This document shows positions 1 to 5,882 of a DNA stretch of 5,882 bases, in pieces (the stretch's first letter is position 1; every line of letters starts with the position of its first letter). The notes beneath the pieces are model-generated. The model was not told where the DNA came from. It worked only from the letters and a program-made list of their open reading frames with translations, and did no database searches. A program made the translations under genes and the position numbers. Source of the DNA: an uncultured Alistipes sp. (GTDB lineage Bacteria; Bacteroidota; Bacteroidia; Bacteroidales; Rikenellaceae); assembly GCA_934754975.1 (NCBI GenBank), contig CAKVKI010000166.1:1-5882 (forward strand), written 5' to 3'.

Positions 1-531
1 GGGCAGCACTACGTCCTTCTTGCTTTTGAACTGGCCGTTGTAGCGCAGGTCTACCAGCAGGTGCCCCAGCAGTTTGACCCCCGCGCCCACCGTGTAGGAC
101 ATCGTGGGGCGGATACGCCCGAAATTGAGCAGGTCTCCGCCCGACTTCTGTTTGCAGTCGTTCATCACCGTAAAGACGGGACCGGCATAGATCCGCACGG
201 GATTGAGCAGGCGAAACGACAACAGCACCGGCACGTCGATCGAATTGGACTTGAGGTTGATCTCCTTCTGGCCTTCGGGGCGGATGCGAAGTCCCTGACG
301 CACATAGAGTATCTGTGGCTCGACGGCAAACGCCCCCAGATTGACCGCCGTGGTGATACCGGCCTGCCAGCCCAGTTTGTTCTTGACGTCGGCGCCCGAC
401 ATGTTGGTGGTGTAATCGGGGATGTTGATACCGCCCAATACGCCCCACTCGATCCGGGTCCGGGGCCGCTGCGCCGCGGCAGACAGGGCGCAGACAACTA
501 ACAACGAGGTTACTACAATCTTACGAATCAT
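1..531 (-). CDS. Outer-membrane beta-barrel protein (porin family, OMP_b-brl_2-like), 3' end missing
   Basis: This frame is open from an ATG at 531-529 to the window edge: 177 codons with no stop. Residues 1-20 form a classical signal peptide (MIRK, a hydrophobic core, then SAAA), followed by Gln21, which fits the Bacteroidetes 'Q-rule' for signal peptidase I substrates. The mature part alternates short amphipathic strands with turns: WGVLGGIN near 31-38, then GWQAGITTAV, AVEPQILYVRQGL, IDVPVLLSFRL, VRIYAGPVFTV and YTVGAGVKLLG. This is the pattern of the small 8-stranded outer-membrane barrels in the PF13568-type 'porin family protein' group. Such proteins usually run to about 190-230 residues, so perhaps only the last one or two strands are cut off. 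The protein should sit in the outer membrane; no substrate can be read from it. It lies 13 bases after the MFS gene on the same strand, so the two are probably co-transcribed. The family assignment is by eye; barrel and secretion are well supported. Confidence 0.85.
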   Translation of the reverse strand, partial: MIRKIVVTSLLVVCALSAAAQRPRTRIEWGVLGGINIPDYTTNMSGADVKNKLGWQAGITTAVNLGAFAVEPQILYVRQGLRIRPEGQKEINLKSNSIDVPVLLSFRLLNPVRIYAGPVFTVMNDCKQKSGGDLLNFGRIRPTMSYTVGAGVKLLGHLLVDLRYNGQFKSKKDVVLP

Positions 532-532
532 C

Positions 533-559
533 AATTCTTGATTTTTAATTCTTAATTTT
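533..559. repeat. Imperfect 13-base direct repeat across the MFS stop codon and the MFS/OMP spacer
   Basis: On the plus strand AATTCTTGATTTT (533-545) and AATTCTTAATTTT (547-559) are the same 13-mer with one mismatch, separated by a single T, giving a 14-base period. The right copy encodes the last four MFS codons and part of its stop, and the left copy fills the spacer up to two bases before the ATG of the outer-membrane protein. Similar AT-rich AATTCTTAATTTT strings are, from general familiarity, common between genes of Bacteroidales. The function is unknown. It could simply be an A-rich leader helping translation of the downstream gene. Confidence 0.6.
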
Positions 560-1747
560 CAGTTTGAATGCCGCCCAGAGCATGTAGCCCACGCACAGGG
601 CGACGAACAGCATGCCCCAGTGCGCATTGCCGCTCCAGCGGATGACGGCGCCGCAGACAGGTCCCGACACGGCTCCCGCCGAGATGGCCAGGATCATCAG
701 CCCCGCCACTTCGTTGGCCTTTTCGGGCACGGCCTTGGTCGCCACGGCGTAGAACGTCGCAAAAACGCAGGCCATGGCGAATCCCATCAGCCCCACGGCG
801 GCGTAGACAGCCGTTTCGCTGCGCACCAGCAGCAGCACGGCGCAGAGCGCCAAAGCCCCCGCCATGTTCCAGCGCAGGTATTTCACGTCCGAAATCCGCA
901 CCAGCACCCACGCCCCGAAGAGCGTGCCGACGATGCGGCAGGCATAAAAGCCCGTTGTGGTAAGTATCGAATCGGGATTGTCGATCAGCCGCACCGAGAG
1001 GAATCCGATCCCCACGTCGCCCGCGATGAAGCACGCCACGCCCAGCGTGCAGATCAGCACCACCGGATTGCCCAGCAGCCGGAAGCAGTCGGCCATGCCC
1101 GCGGCGCGGTCGCTGCGCGGCGGTTCGGCCACCGAAGTCGCCTGCAGCCAGATGCCGCCCAGCACCGTAAGGCCTGCATAGATCGGCAGCAGCAGACGCC
1201 ACGACCCGGTGAGCGCGACGAGCGCGGTGACGATCGGGGCCAGCAGCAGAAGCGAGGTGTTGCGGAAGATCTGGCCCACCGTGAGGTAGCTGGTCATCCG
1301 CTCGCCCGGCACGATGGTGGCCAGCAGGGGATTGATCGCCACCTGAATCGCCGTATTGCCCACGCCCAGCAGTCCGAAACCGGCGAAGTACCACCCCAGC
1401 GCACACCCTTCGCCCGCGGCATAGGGCACCATCAACCCCACGACCGTAAAGGCGTAGCCGATCATGGCCGTCGCCTTGCGGCCGATGCGGTTCATCAGCG
1501 CGGCCAGCGGCGTGGAAAGCACCAGGAACCACAGGAAAACCATCGTCGGCAGGAAGCTCACGGCCGCCTGCTGCGATGCGGGAAACTCCAGGGCGATACG
1601 CCCCGTGATCGGGGCCACCATGTCGCAGAAGCCCATTATGAAGAAGCCCATCAACACGGGGCCGAGTACTCTTTTATCTACTTTACCGACACGCATGAGC
1701 GGCGAAATTTCAGGTATACGATTTTTCAAAGTTACATTTTTTTCCAT
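545..1747 (-). CDS. MFS transporter, FucP/sugar-transporter-like, substrate unknown
   Basis: This is a 400-residue inner-membrane protein with about 12 hydrophobic segments in a 6+6 arrangement: roughly 27-49, 60-85, 93-110, 115-147, 157-178, 183-203, then a polar central loop (204-226), and 227-250, 264-284, 291-309, 312-336, 346-369, 375-395. MFS motif A appears in the loop after helix 2 as NRIGRKA (86-92). Helix 4 carries GNTAIQVAINPL (130-141), which aligns with the conserved ETAANP stretch of fucose permease FucP, and RIVGT (271-275) matches the GRFTGT motif of that family's second half. FucP-type carriers are proton-coupled sugar importers. Here the position of the FucP coupling glutamate is Gln135, so the substrate and coupling ion are open. 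The start at 1747 gives a short polar N-terminus; Met18 (codon at 1696-1694) is a reasonable alternative because homologous carriers often begin close to helix 1. The gene probably forms an operon with the downstream outer-membrane protein. No clear TAnnTTTG box precedes it. Confidence 0.9.
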   Translation of the reverse strand: MEKNVTLKNRIPEISPLMRVGKVDKRVLGPVLMGFFIMGFCDMVAPITGRIALEFPASQQAAVSFLPTMVFLWFLVLSTPLAALMNRIGRKATAMIGYAFTVVGLMVPYAAGEGCALGWYFAGFGLLGVGNTAIQVAINPLLATIVPGERMTSYLTVGQIFRNTSLLLLAPIVTALVALTGSWRLLLPIYAGLTVLGGIWLQATSVAEPPRSDRAAGMADCFRLLGNPVVLICTLGVACFIAGDVGIGFLSVRLIDNPDSILTTTGFYACRIVGTLFGAWVLVRISDVKYLRWNMAGALALCAVLLLVRSETAVYAAVGLMGFAMACVFATFYAVATKAVPEKANEVAGLMILAISAGAVSGPVCGAVIRWSGNAHWGMLFVALCVGYMLWAAFKLKIKN

Positions 1748-1786
1748 AAAAACCGATTCTCGGAGAGCGATTATTTCACAATTCTT

Positions 1787-1794
1787 TATCTTTG
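1787..1794 (+). promoter_or_regulatory. Bacteroidetes -7 element (TATCTTTG) for the HPP-like gene
   Basis: TATCTTTG is an exact match to the Bacteroidetes -7 consensus TAnnTTTG. It ends 21 bases before the ATG at 1816, giving a short leader. No TTG-type -33 element is visible at the usual spacing (around 1763-1766 the sequence is GAGA), so the call rests on the -7 box and position alone. It lies in the 68-base divergent region 1748-1815, which must also hold the start signals of the MFS gene on the other strand. I could not identify those. Confidence 0.6.
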
Positions 1795-1815
1795 CGGCGC
1801 AATTACCGAATCCCG

Positions 1816-2763
1816 ATGGACAAAAAACGTGCGAGATATGCGGCTTCGCTGGGGCTGGTCGCGGCCATGGTCGCCGCCGCCGAGCTGCTGGGCGAGCAGG
1901 AGGCCGTTTTCCCCGAAATCGCCGCGCTGGCGGCGGGCATGTGGGTGATCGACAAACAGGTCTGGCGCGCAGGCCGCAGGCAGGCCGTCGGGCTGATGAC
2001 CCTCGCAGCGGCGGCCGGCTGGCTGATCGCCCGGATTCCGGGACTGCCCCCGCTGGGCGGCATCGCCCTCGGGTTTCTTTTCGCCGCAGGCTGTCAGGTA
2101 CTTACCCGCACCTCGCTGGCGCCGATGCTCTCGGCCTGCATACTCCCCGTCACACTCGGTGCCGACAGCCCGGTCTATCCGGTCGCGGTGTTCCTGCTCA
2201 CGCTCACGCTCTCGGGCGGCCAGCTGTGGATGGAACGCCGCAAACTGCGCACGCCGCTGCCCCCGGCGTTCCACCTTCCGCGGCGGCGGGACGAATGCCT
2301 GATCTGGCTCCGGCTGTTCGCCGCGCTGATGCTGGTCGCCGCCCTGCCCCTGCATGCGGGTTTCACCTATTTCATCCTTCCGCCGCTGATCGTCACATTC
2401 GTCGAATTTTCGCGCCCCGAAACCGGCCTGCACAAGGCTTACGGCACGATCTGGCTGCTGATCGTCGCCGGAGCCGCACTGGGTGCGGGATTCCGCTGGC
2501 TGCTCTGCGTCGAGCTGGGAATGCCGCAGGCCGCCGCGGCCCTCGCCGCCTGCGCCTGTCTTTTCGCGCTCTTCGAACGCTGCGGCCGCATCTTCGCCCC
2601 GGCGGGCGCCGTGGCGCTGATCCCGCTGCTGATCCCCGCCCGGGACCTGTCCGTCTACCCGCTGCAGGTCGCCGCAGGAGCCGCCGTCCTGATCGCCGCA
2701 GGCATGCTCCCGGCACGCCGCAAACGGTCCGCAGTATCGCCCGACCGGACTTCGCCGCAGTAA
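1816..2763 (+). CDS. HPP-like multi-pass membrane protein with two homologous halves, function unknown
   Basis: This is a 315-residue, strongly hydrophobic protein with about 10 membrane segments, a central basic loop (RRKLRTPLPPAFHLPRRRDE, 141-160) and a positively charged C-terminus, suggesting the loop and tail face the cytoplasm. The second half carries stretches resembling the HPP membrane family: PPLIVTFVEFSRPETGL (189-205), then FAPAGAVALIPLL (260-272) with a YP pair at 281-282, where classical HPP proteins have HPPAGA. The first half repeats the plan with FPEIAALAAG (32-41), LAPMLSACILP (101-111) and YP at 121-122. HPP proteins of plastids and cyanobacteria have been linked to nitrite transport, but this divergent, doubled form cannot be assigned a substrate. 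I chose the ATG at 1816: the upstream in-frame TTG at 1792 lies inside the -7 promoter box and would not be transcribed. A terminator spans its stop codon. The membrane protein call is secure, the family moderate. Confidence 0.82.
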   Translation: MDKKRARYAASLGLVAAMVAAAELLGEQEAVFPEIAALAAGMWVIDKQVWRAGRRQAVGLMTLAAAAGWLIARIPGLPPLGGIALGFLFAAGCQVLTRTSLAPMLSACILPVTLGADSPVYPVAVFLLTLTLSGGQLWMERRKLRTPLPPAFHLPRRRDECLIWLRLFAALMLVAALPLHAGFTYFILPPLIVTFVEFSRPETGLHKAYGTIWLLIVAGAALGAGFRWLLCVELGMPQAAAALAACACLFALFERCGRIFAPAGAVALIPLLIPARDLSVYPLQVAAGAAVLIAAGMLPARRKRSAVSPDRTSPQ

Positions 2764-2785
2764 AATGCGGCGGACACTTGTTTTT
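2751..2785 (+). terminator. Intrinsic terminator wrapped around the stop codon of the HPP-like gene
   Basis: CGCCGCA (2753-2759) and TGCGGCG (2766-2772) form a perfect 7-base-pair stem, extendable by a U-G and a U-A pair to 2751/2774. The 6-base loop GTAAAA contains the TAA stop. After three bases comes a T-rich run, TTGTTTTT (2778-2785). A second GCCGCA at 2787-2792 could pair with the same TGCGGC arm instead, giving a mutually exclusive hairpin that is also followed by Ts. Termination is inferred from structure only. Confidence 0.6.
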
Positions 2786-2808
2786 AGCCGCAGATTTTTA
2801 TATATTTG
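2777..2808 (+). promoter_or_regulatory. Bacteroidetes promoter for the antiporter gene (CTTG, 20 bases, TATATTTG)
   Basis: TATATTTG (2801-2808) matches TAnnTTTG exactly. CTTG (2777-2780) lies 20 bases upstream, the standard spacing for the -33 element. The box ends 25 bases before the ATG at 2834. The -33 TTG is also the first part of the T-run of the preceding terminator, so the two signals share sequence. Confidence 0.75.
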
Positions 2809-2833
2809 TAGGAACGCCAAATAATCCGCACTG

Positions 2834-4897
2834 ATGTTTTTATTCGCCCATACAGCACCGATAACACTGCCGCTCGAAGACCCGATCCTGAAGTTTCTGC
2901 TGATCCTGGTCATCATTCTGGCGGCGCCGCTGCTTCTGAACAAGCTGAAGATCCCCTATCTTTTGGGGCTGATAATCGCCGGCGCGGTTATCGGCCCTCA
3001 CGGACTCAACCTCGTGCTGCGCGACAGCAGCATCATCCTTTCGGGTACCGCCGGCCTGCTCTACATCATGTTTCTCTCGGGACTGGACATGGATATGTCC
3101 GACTTCAAAAAAAGCGGGTGGCGAAGTCTCATCTTCGGACTCTACACCTTCTGCGTACCGCTCGCGCTCGGTATCCTGGCCGGATATTACATCATGGGAT
3201 TCCCGATCTACTCCTCGATCCTGCTGGCCGGACTCTTCGCCTCCCAGACCCTGATCGCCTATCCCATCGTCAGCAAACTCGGCATCTCGCGCGACAAGGC
3301 CGTCACGATCGCCGTCGGCGGCACGGTCATCACCGATACGCTGGCCCTGCTGCTGCTCACGGTGATCGTCGGCATGGCCACGGGCAACGTGGACGAGAGC
3401 TTCTGGTGGCGGCTCAGCGCCTCGGTACTGTTGTGCATCGGCATCATCCTGTTTCTCTTTCCGCTGCTGGCGCACTGGTTCTTCAAACAGTGCAGCGACA
3501 ACGTTTCGCAGTACATCTTCGTGCTGGCGATGGTCTTCCTCGGCGCCTACCTCGCACACCTGGCGGGGCTGGAACCGATCATCGGCGCCTTCCTCTCGGG
3601 TTTGGCCCTCAACCGGCTCATCCCCCGCACCTCACCGCTGATGAACCGCATCGAATTCGTGGGCAACGCCATCTTCATCCCCTTCTTCCTCATAGGCGTG
3701 GGCATGCTCATCGACTACCGCGCCTTCTTCCGCGACTGGGAGAGCATCGAAGTGGCGCTGATTATGATCGTCCTGATTACAGCCGCCAAATACATCGCCG
3801 CCTACCTCACGCAGAAGACATTCCGCCTGTCGGCAGACCAGCGCACCGTGATCTTCGGACTGAGCAGCGCCCATGTCGCGGCGACGCTCGCAGCGGTGAT
3901 GGTCGGCTACAACGTCATTCTGGGACACACGCCCGACGGCGAACCGATCCGCCTGCTGAACGAAAGCGTACTCAACGGCACGATCCTGATGATCCTGGCC
4001 ACCTGCACGGTCTCGACCTTCGCCACCCAGCGGGGCGCGCACAACATCGCCATGCGCAATGCGCAGGACGACGACGAGAAACCCCAGCAGGAGGACCACA
4101 TCCTCATTCCGGTCGCCAACGAGCATACCGTCGGCGAGCTGGTGAGCCTGAGTACGACCCTCAAAAAAGCCAAGTCCCGGAACGGGCTCTACGCCCTGAA
4201 CGCCATCGACAACAAGGTCGAGGACCCCGCGGTCGAAAAGCGGGGCCGCAAAATCCTCGATACGGCCGCCAAAGCCGCCGCCGCATCGGACAACTACTTG
4301 CAGGCGCTGCTCCGTTACGACGTAAACATCGCCAACGCCATCGTCAGCGTGGTCAAGGAGCGCAGCATCACCGACATCGTGATGGGCATGCACCACGACC
4401 GCACGCCGGGCGGCTCGGGCATCGGCCGCATGGCCGCCGACGTGCTGTGGCAGAGCAACGTCACCACCTATTTCTACCACCCCGTGCAACCCCTGCCGAC
4501 CATCAAGCGGCATCTGGTGGTCGTGCCGGAGAAGGCCGAAAAGGAGGCCGGATTCCAGATGTGGATTCAGAAACTGCGCAACATCGCCGACAATTCGGGC
4601 GCCCGGATCGTGTTCTACGCCCCGGAAAGCACCATGCAGTACCTGCGCCCCGCCCGCGGCAAACGCTCGGCCAAGGCCGAATACGTGGTCTCCAATCCGT
4701 GGGACGACCTCACGGCGCTCACTTACGAGACCAAACGCGACGACTGCCTGTGGGTCGTAATGAGCCGCCGCGAGCGGGTCTCCTACCACCCCGCCATGAG
4801 CAAGGTTCCCGCCTATATGGAGCAATTCTTCGCCGACAACAGCTTCGTGCTGGTCTACCCCGTACAGGCCGGCGACACGGAGAGCAGGTATATATAG
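2834..4897 (+). CDS. Cation:proton antiporter (CPA2 type) with a C-terminal universal-stress-protein-like region
   Basis: This 687-residue protein has an N-terminal transporter of about 12-13 helices (18-400) and a soluble tail (about 420-687). The family exchanges Na+ or K+ for H+ across the inner membrane in pH and salt homeostasis. Diagnostic stretches are LLGLIIAGAVIGPHG (43-57), the LSGLDMDM segment (81-88), the ion-site helix TVITDTLALLLL (164-175) with Thr167-Asp168, GLEPIIGAFLSGLALN (245-260), Lys319 in a membrane segment (TAAKYIAAYL) where related antiporters keep a lysine, and SSAHVAATLAAVMVG (344-358). The dipeptide before and at the ion-site Asp is DD in NapA-like and ND in CPA1 proteins; here it is TD. 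The tail begins DHILIPVANEHTVGEL (421-436), and DIVMGM followed by a Gly-rich turn (514-530) resembles a universal stress protein fold; a second, more divergent unit may follow from RHLVVVP (559-565). No GxGxxG RCK/TrkA-N domain is present. The start at 2834 leaves a short N-terminus before helix 1 and sits correctly behind the promoter. Confidence 0.93.
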   Translation: MFLFAHTAPITLPLEDPILKFLLILVIILAAPLLLNKLKIPYLLGLIIAGAVIGPHGLNLVLRDSSIILSGTAGLLYIMFLSGLDMDMSDFKKSGWRSLIFGLYTFCVPLALGILAGYYIMGFPIYSSILLAGLFASQTLIAYPIVSKLGISRDKAVTIAVGGTVITDTLALLLLTVIVGMATGNVDESFWWRLSASVLLCIGIILFLFPLLAHWFFKQCSDNVSQYIFVLAMVFLGAYLAHLAGLEPIIGAFLSGLALNRLIPRTSPLMNRIEFVGNAIFIPFFLIGVGMLIDYRAFFRDWESIEVALIMIVLITAAKYIAAYLTQKTFRLSADQRTVIFGLSSAHVAATLAAVMVGYNVILGHTPDGEPIRLLNESVLNGTILMILATCTVSTFATQRGAHNIAMRNAQDDDEKPQQEDHILIPVANEHTVGELVSLSTTLKKAKSRNGLYALNAIDNKVEDPAVEKRGRKILDTAAKAAAASDNYLQALLRYDVNIANAIVSVVKERSITDIVMGMHHDRTPGGSGIGRMAADVLWQSNVTTYFYHPVQPLPTIKRHLVVVPEKAEKEAGFQMWIQKLRNIADNSGARIVFYAPESTMQYLRPARGKRSAKAEYVVSNPWDDLTALTYETKRDDCLWVVMSRRERVSYHPAMSKVPAYMEQFFADNSFVLVYPVQAGDTESRYI

Positions 4898-4921
4898 CGC
4901 GTTCCGCAAGAGTCCCGCGCA

Positions 4922-4953
4922 TTTGGTTTTGCGCCCGACCTGCACTATCCTTG
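4922..4953 (+). promoter_or_regulatory. Upstream promoter copy (TTTG, 20 bases, TATCCTTG)
   Basis: TTTG at 4922-4925 and TATCCTTG at 4946-4953 are separated by 20 bases. The -7 box differs from TAnnTTTG at one defined position (C for T), so it should be weaker than the downstream copy. If used, it would give a leader of about 85 bases for der, containing a four-codon frame ATG-CTC-AAA-TAA at 4978-4989. CTGCA/TGCAG (4940-4944 and 4952-4956) forms a small inverted repeat over the -7 box. Confidence 0.5.
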
Positions 4954-4990
4954 CAGAATATAGGCGGCGTCCGGACAATGCTCAAATAAA

Positions 4991-5022
4991 TTTGGCATTG
5001 CGCCCGACTTGCACTATCTTTG
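4991..5022 (+). promoter_or_regulatory. der: Main der promoter (TTTG, 20 bases, TATCTTTG)
   Basis: TTTG at 4991-4994 and TATCTTTG at 5015-5022 match the Bacteroidetes vegetative promoter consensus at every defined position with 20-base spacing. The der ATG follows 22 bases later, after an A-rich leader (AAAAAAAGAAAAGAAT) of the kind that replaces a Shine-Dalgarno site in this phylum. Confidence 0.8.
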
Positions 5023-5044
5023 TTGCAGAAAAAAAGAAAAGAAT

Positions 5045-5882
5045 ATGAGCCTTGTAGCAATCGTGGGCCGTCCGAACGTCGGCAAAAGCACCCTCTTCAA
5101 CCGTCTGGTCGGCCACCGCAAAGCCATCGTCGATGCGACGGCCGGAACCACCCGCGACCGCCACTACGGCAAAACGGACTGGAACGGAAAGGAATTTTCG
5201 GTGATCGACACCGGCGGTTACACCGTCAATTCGGAGGACGTTTTCGAAGACGAAATCCGCCGCCAGGTACTGCTGGCCATCGACGAGGCCGACGTGATCC
5301 TCTTCCTGGTGGAGGTTTCGACCGGCATCACCGACCTCGACCTGCTGATGGCCGACATCCTGCGCCGCACCTCGAAAAAGGTGATTCTCGTCTGCAACAA
5401 AGTCGATAACAGCAATCAGATATTCTCCTCGCACGAGTTCTACGCCCTCGGACTGGGCGATCCGTTCTGCATCAGTTCGATGAGCGGCAGCGGCACGGGC
5501 GACCTGATGGACGCCATTCTCGCGGCGATGCCCGCCGAGACCGCAGCCGAAGAGGAGGAGGACCTGCCCCACATCACCATCGTCGGCCGCCCCAACGTCG
5601 GCAAGTCGTCGATGACCAATGCGCTGCTGGGCGAGGAACGCAACATCGTGACCTCGATCGCCGGCACCACCCGCGACTCGATCCACACCCGCTACAATAA
5701 GTTCGGCATGGATTTCTACCTCGTGGACACAGCCGGCATGCGCAAGAAGGGCAAAGCCATGGAGGACCTCGAATTCTACTCGGTGATGCGCTCGATCCGC
5801 GCCATCGAAAATTCCGACGTCTGCATCCTGATGCTCGACGCCCAGCAGGGACTCGAATCGCAGGACCTCAACATCCATAACC
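5045..5882 (+). CDS. der: Ribosome-assembly GTPase Der (EngA), 3' end missing
   Basis: This frame is open from ATG 5045 to the window edge: 279 complete codons. Der is an essential cytoplasmic GTPase with two tandem G domains and a C-terminal KH-like domain that acts in assembly of the 50S ribosomal subunit. G domain 1 shows the P-loop GRPNVGKST (8-16), the TTRDR switch (35-39), DTGG (55-58) and NKVD (118-121). An acidic linker (AEEEEDL, 168-174) leads to G domain 2 with GRPNVGKSS (181-189), TTRDS (208-212) and DTAGMRKK (228-235). The second G4 motif and the KH-like domain lie beyond the window; family members are about 430-490 residues, so roughly 160 residues are missing. The start is fixed by the family, because [15 protein letters not shown] is the expected N-terminus, and by the promoter 22 bases upstream. 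The double P-loop makes the identity essentially certain. Confidence 0.98.
   Translation, partial: MSLVAIVGRPNVGKSTLFNRLVGHRKAIVDATAGTTRDRHYGKTDWNGKEFSVIDTGGYTVNSEDVFEDEIRRQVLLAIDEADVILFLVEVSTGITDLDLLMADILRRTSKKVILVCNKVDNSNQIFSSHEFYALGLGDPFCISSMSGSGTGDLMDAILAAMPAETAAEEEEDLPHITIVGRPNVGKSSMTNALLGEERNIVTSIAGTTRDSIHTRYNKFGMDFYLVDTAGMRKKGKAMEDLEFYSVMRSIRAIENSDVCILMLDAQQGLESQDLNIHN

Larger units (their letters stand above)
4921..5022 (+). repeat. Promoter-bearing direct repeat, two 33-base copies 69 bases apart
   Basis: Copies 4921-4953 and 4990-5022 agree at 29 of 33 positions by eye and share the core TGCGCCCGAC and TGCACTATC. The similarity continues into CAGAA after each copy, with three extra bases (TTG) in the right one. 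Flanking sequence on the left side is not clearly duplicated. Both copies contain a -33/-7 pair at identical 20-base spacing. Confidence 0.85.

Noticed and set aside
1748..1815. Promoter for the MFS gene on the minus strand
   Set aside because: A TTG followed after 20 bases by AATCGGTT is the best candidate, but it matches only two of the six defined -7 positions. No supportable site was found.
1792..1815. An upstream TTG start that would add eight residues to the HPP-like protein
   Set aside because: The TTG is part of the -7 promoter box, so it should lie upstream of the transcript start. The ATG at 1816 is preferred.
620..2943. Long frames antisense to or overlapping the MFS and HPP-like genes (for example 620-1948 plus, 1464-2834 plus, 1786-2943 minus)
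   Set aside because: They are low-complexity Arg/Gln/Gly/His translations covering well supported membrane protein genes, so they are frame shadows.
4897..4930. Possible terminator after the antiporter: GCGCG (4897-4901) with CGCGC (4916-4920), then ATTTGGTTTT
   Set aside because: The stem is only 5 base pairs with a 14-base loop and an interrupted T-run. It is too weak to call, although no better terminator was seen after this gene.
3632..4978. A 448-codon antisense frame opposite the antiporter
   Set aside because: The low-complexity Val/Asp/Gly/His composition is typical of the antisense of GC-rich coding sequence. There is no promoter or recognisable motif.
3118..4989. A 623-codon open frame overlapping the antiporter in another plus-strand frame, Arg/His/Pro-rich
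   Set aside because: It is a shadow of GC-rich codon usage. The composition is arginine- and histidine-heavy with no domain, while the overlapping frame encodes a clear antiporter.
4994..5012. Possible sigma-54 promoter (TTTGGCA ... TTGCA) before der
   Set aside because: The GG and GC pairs are 15 bases apart, not the required 10. The TTTG-N20-TATCTTTG reading fits the vegetative Bacteroidetes consensus fully.
4982..5878. A 298-codon antisense frame opposite der
   Set aside because: It mirrors the Der coding sequence exactly and has no independent signals.

Overview
The window looks like chromosome from a GC-rich member of the Bacteroidetes (Bacteroidales), most plausibly an Alistipes-like Rikenellaceae. 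Three things point there. The genes are GC-rich, while the short gaps between them are AT-rich. The promoters have the Bacteroidetes housekeeping form (-33 TTTG/TTG, about 20 bases, -7 TAnnTTTG) without obvious Shine-Dalgarno sites. The secreted protein has a signal peptide ending Ala-Ala-Ala followed by Gln, as is typical of this phylum. The genus is inference.

Layout: two genes on the minus strand and three on the plus strand diverge from a 68-base intergenic region (1748-1815). On the minus strand, a 12-helix MFS transporter (545-1747) is followed after 13 bases by a small outer-membrane beta-barrel protein (531 down to the window edge, 3' end missing). An imperfect 13-base direct repeat spans the MFS stop codon and this spacer. 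On the plus strand come a 315-residue multi-pass membrane protein that reads as a tandemly duplicated HPP-like protein (1816-2763), a monovalent cation:proton antiporter of the CPA2 type with a cytoplasmic tail resembling universal stress proteins (2834-4897), and the first two thirds of the ribosome-assembly GTPase Der/EngA (5045 to the window edge).

Each plus-strand gene has its own TAnnTTTG promoter, so the three are probably separate transcription units. A hairpin terminator wraps around the stop codon of the HPP-like gene, and its T-run carries the -33 element of the antiporter promoter. The 147-base gap before der holds two copies of one promoter-like block, 69 bases apart.

Functionally this is mostly ordinary core genome: envelope transport, ion homeostasis and ribosome assembly. 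I see no mobile element, CRISPR array, RNA gene, defence system or biosynthetic cluster. The points most worth a second look are the duplicated promoter before der, the internal duplication of the HPP-like protein, and the overlapped terminator/promoter between it and the antiporter.
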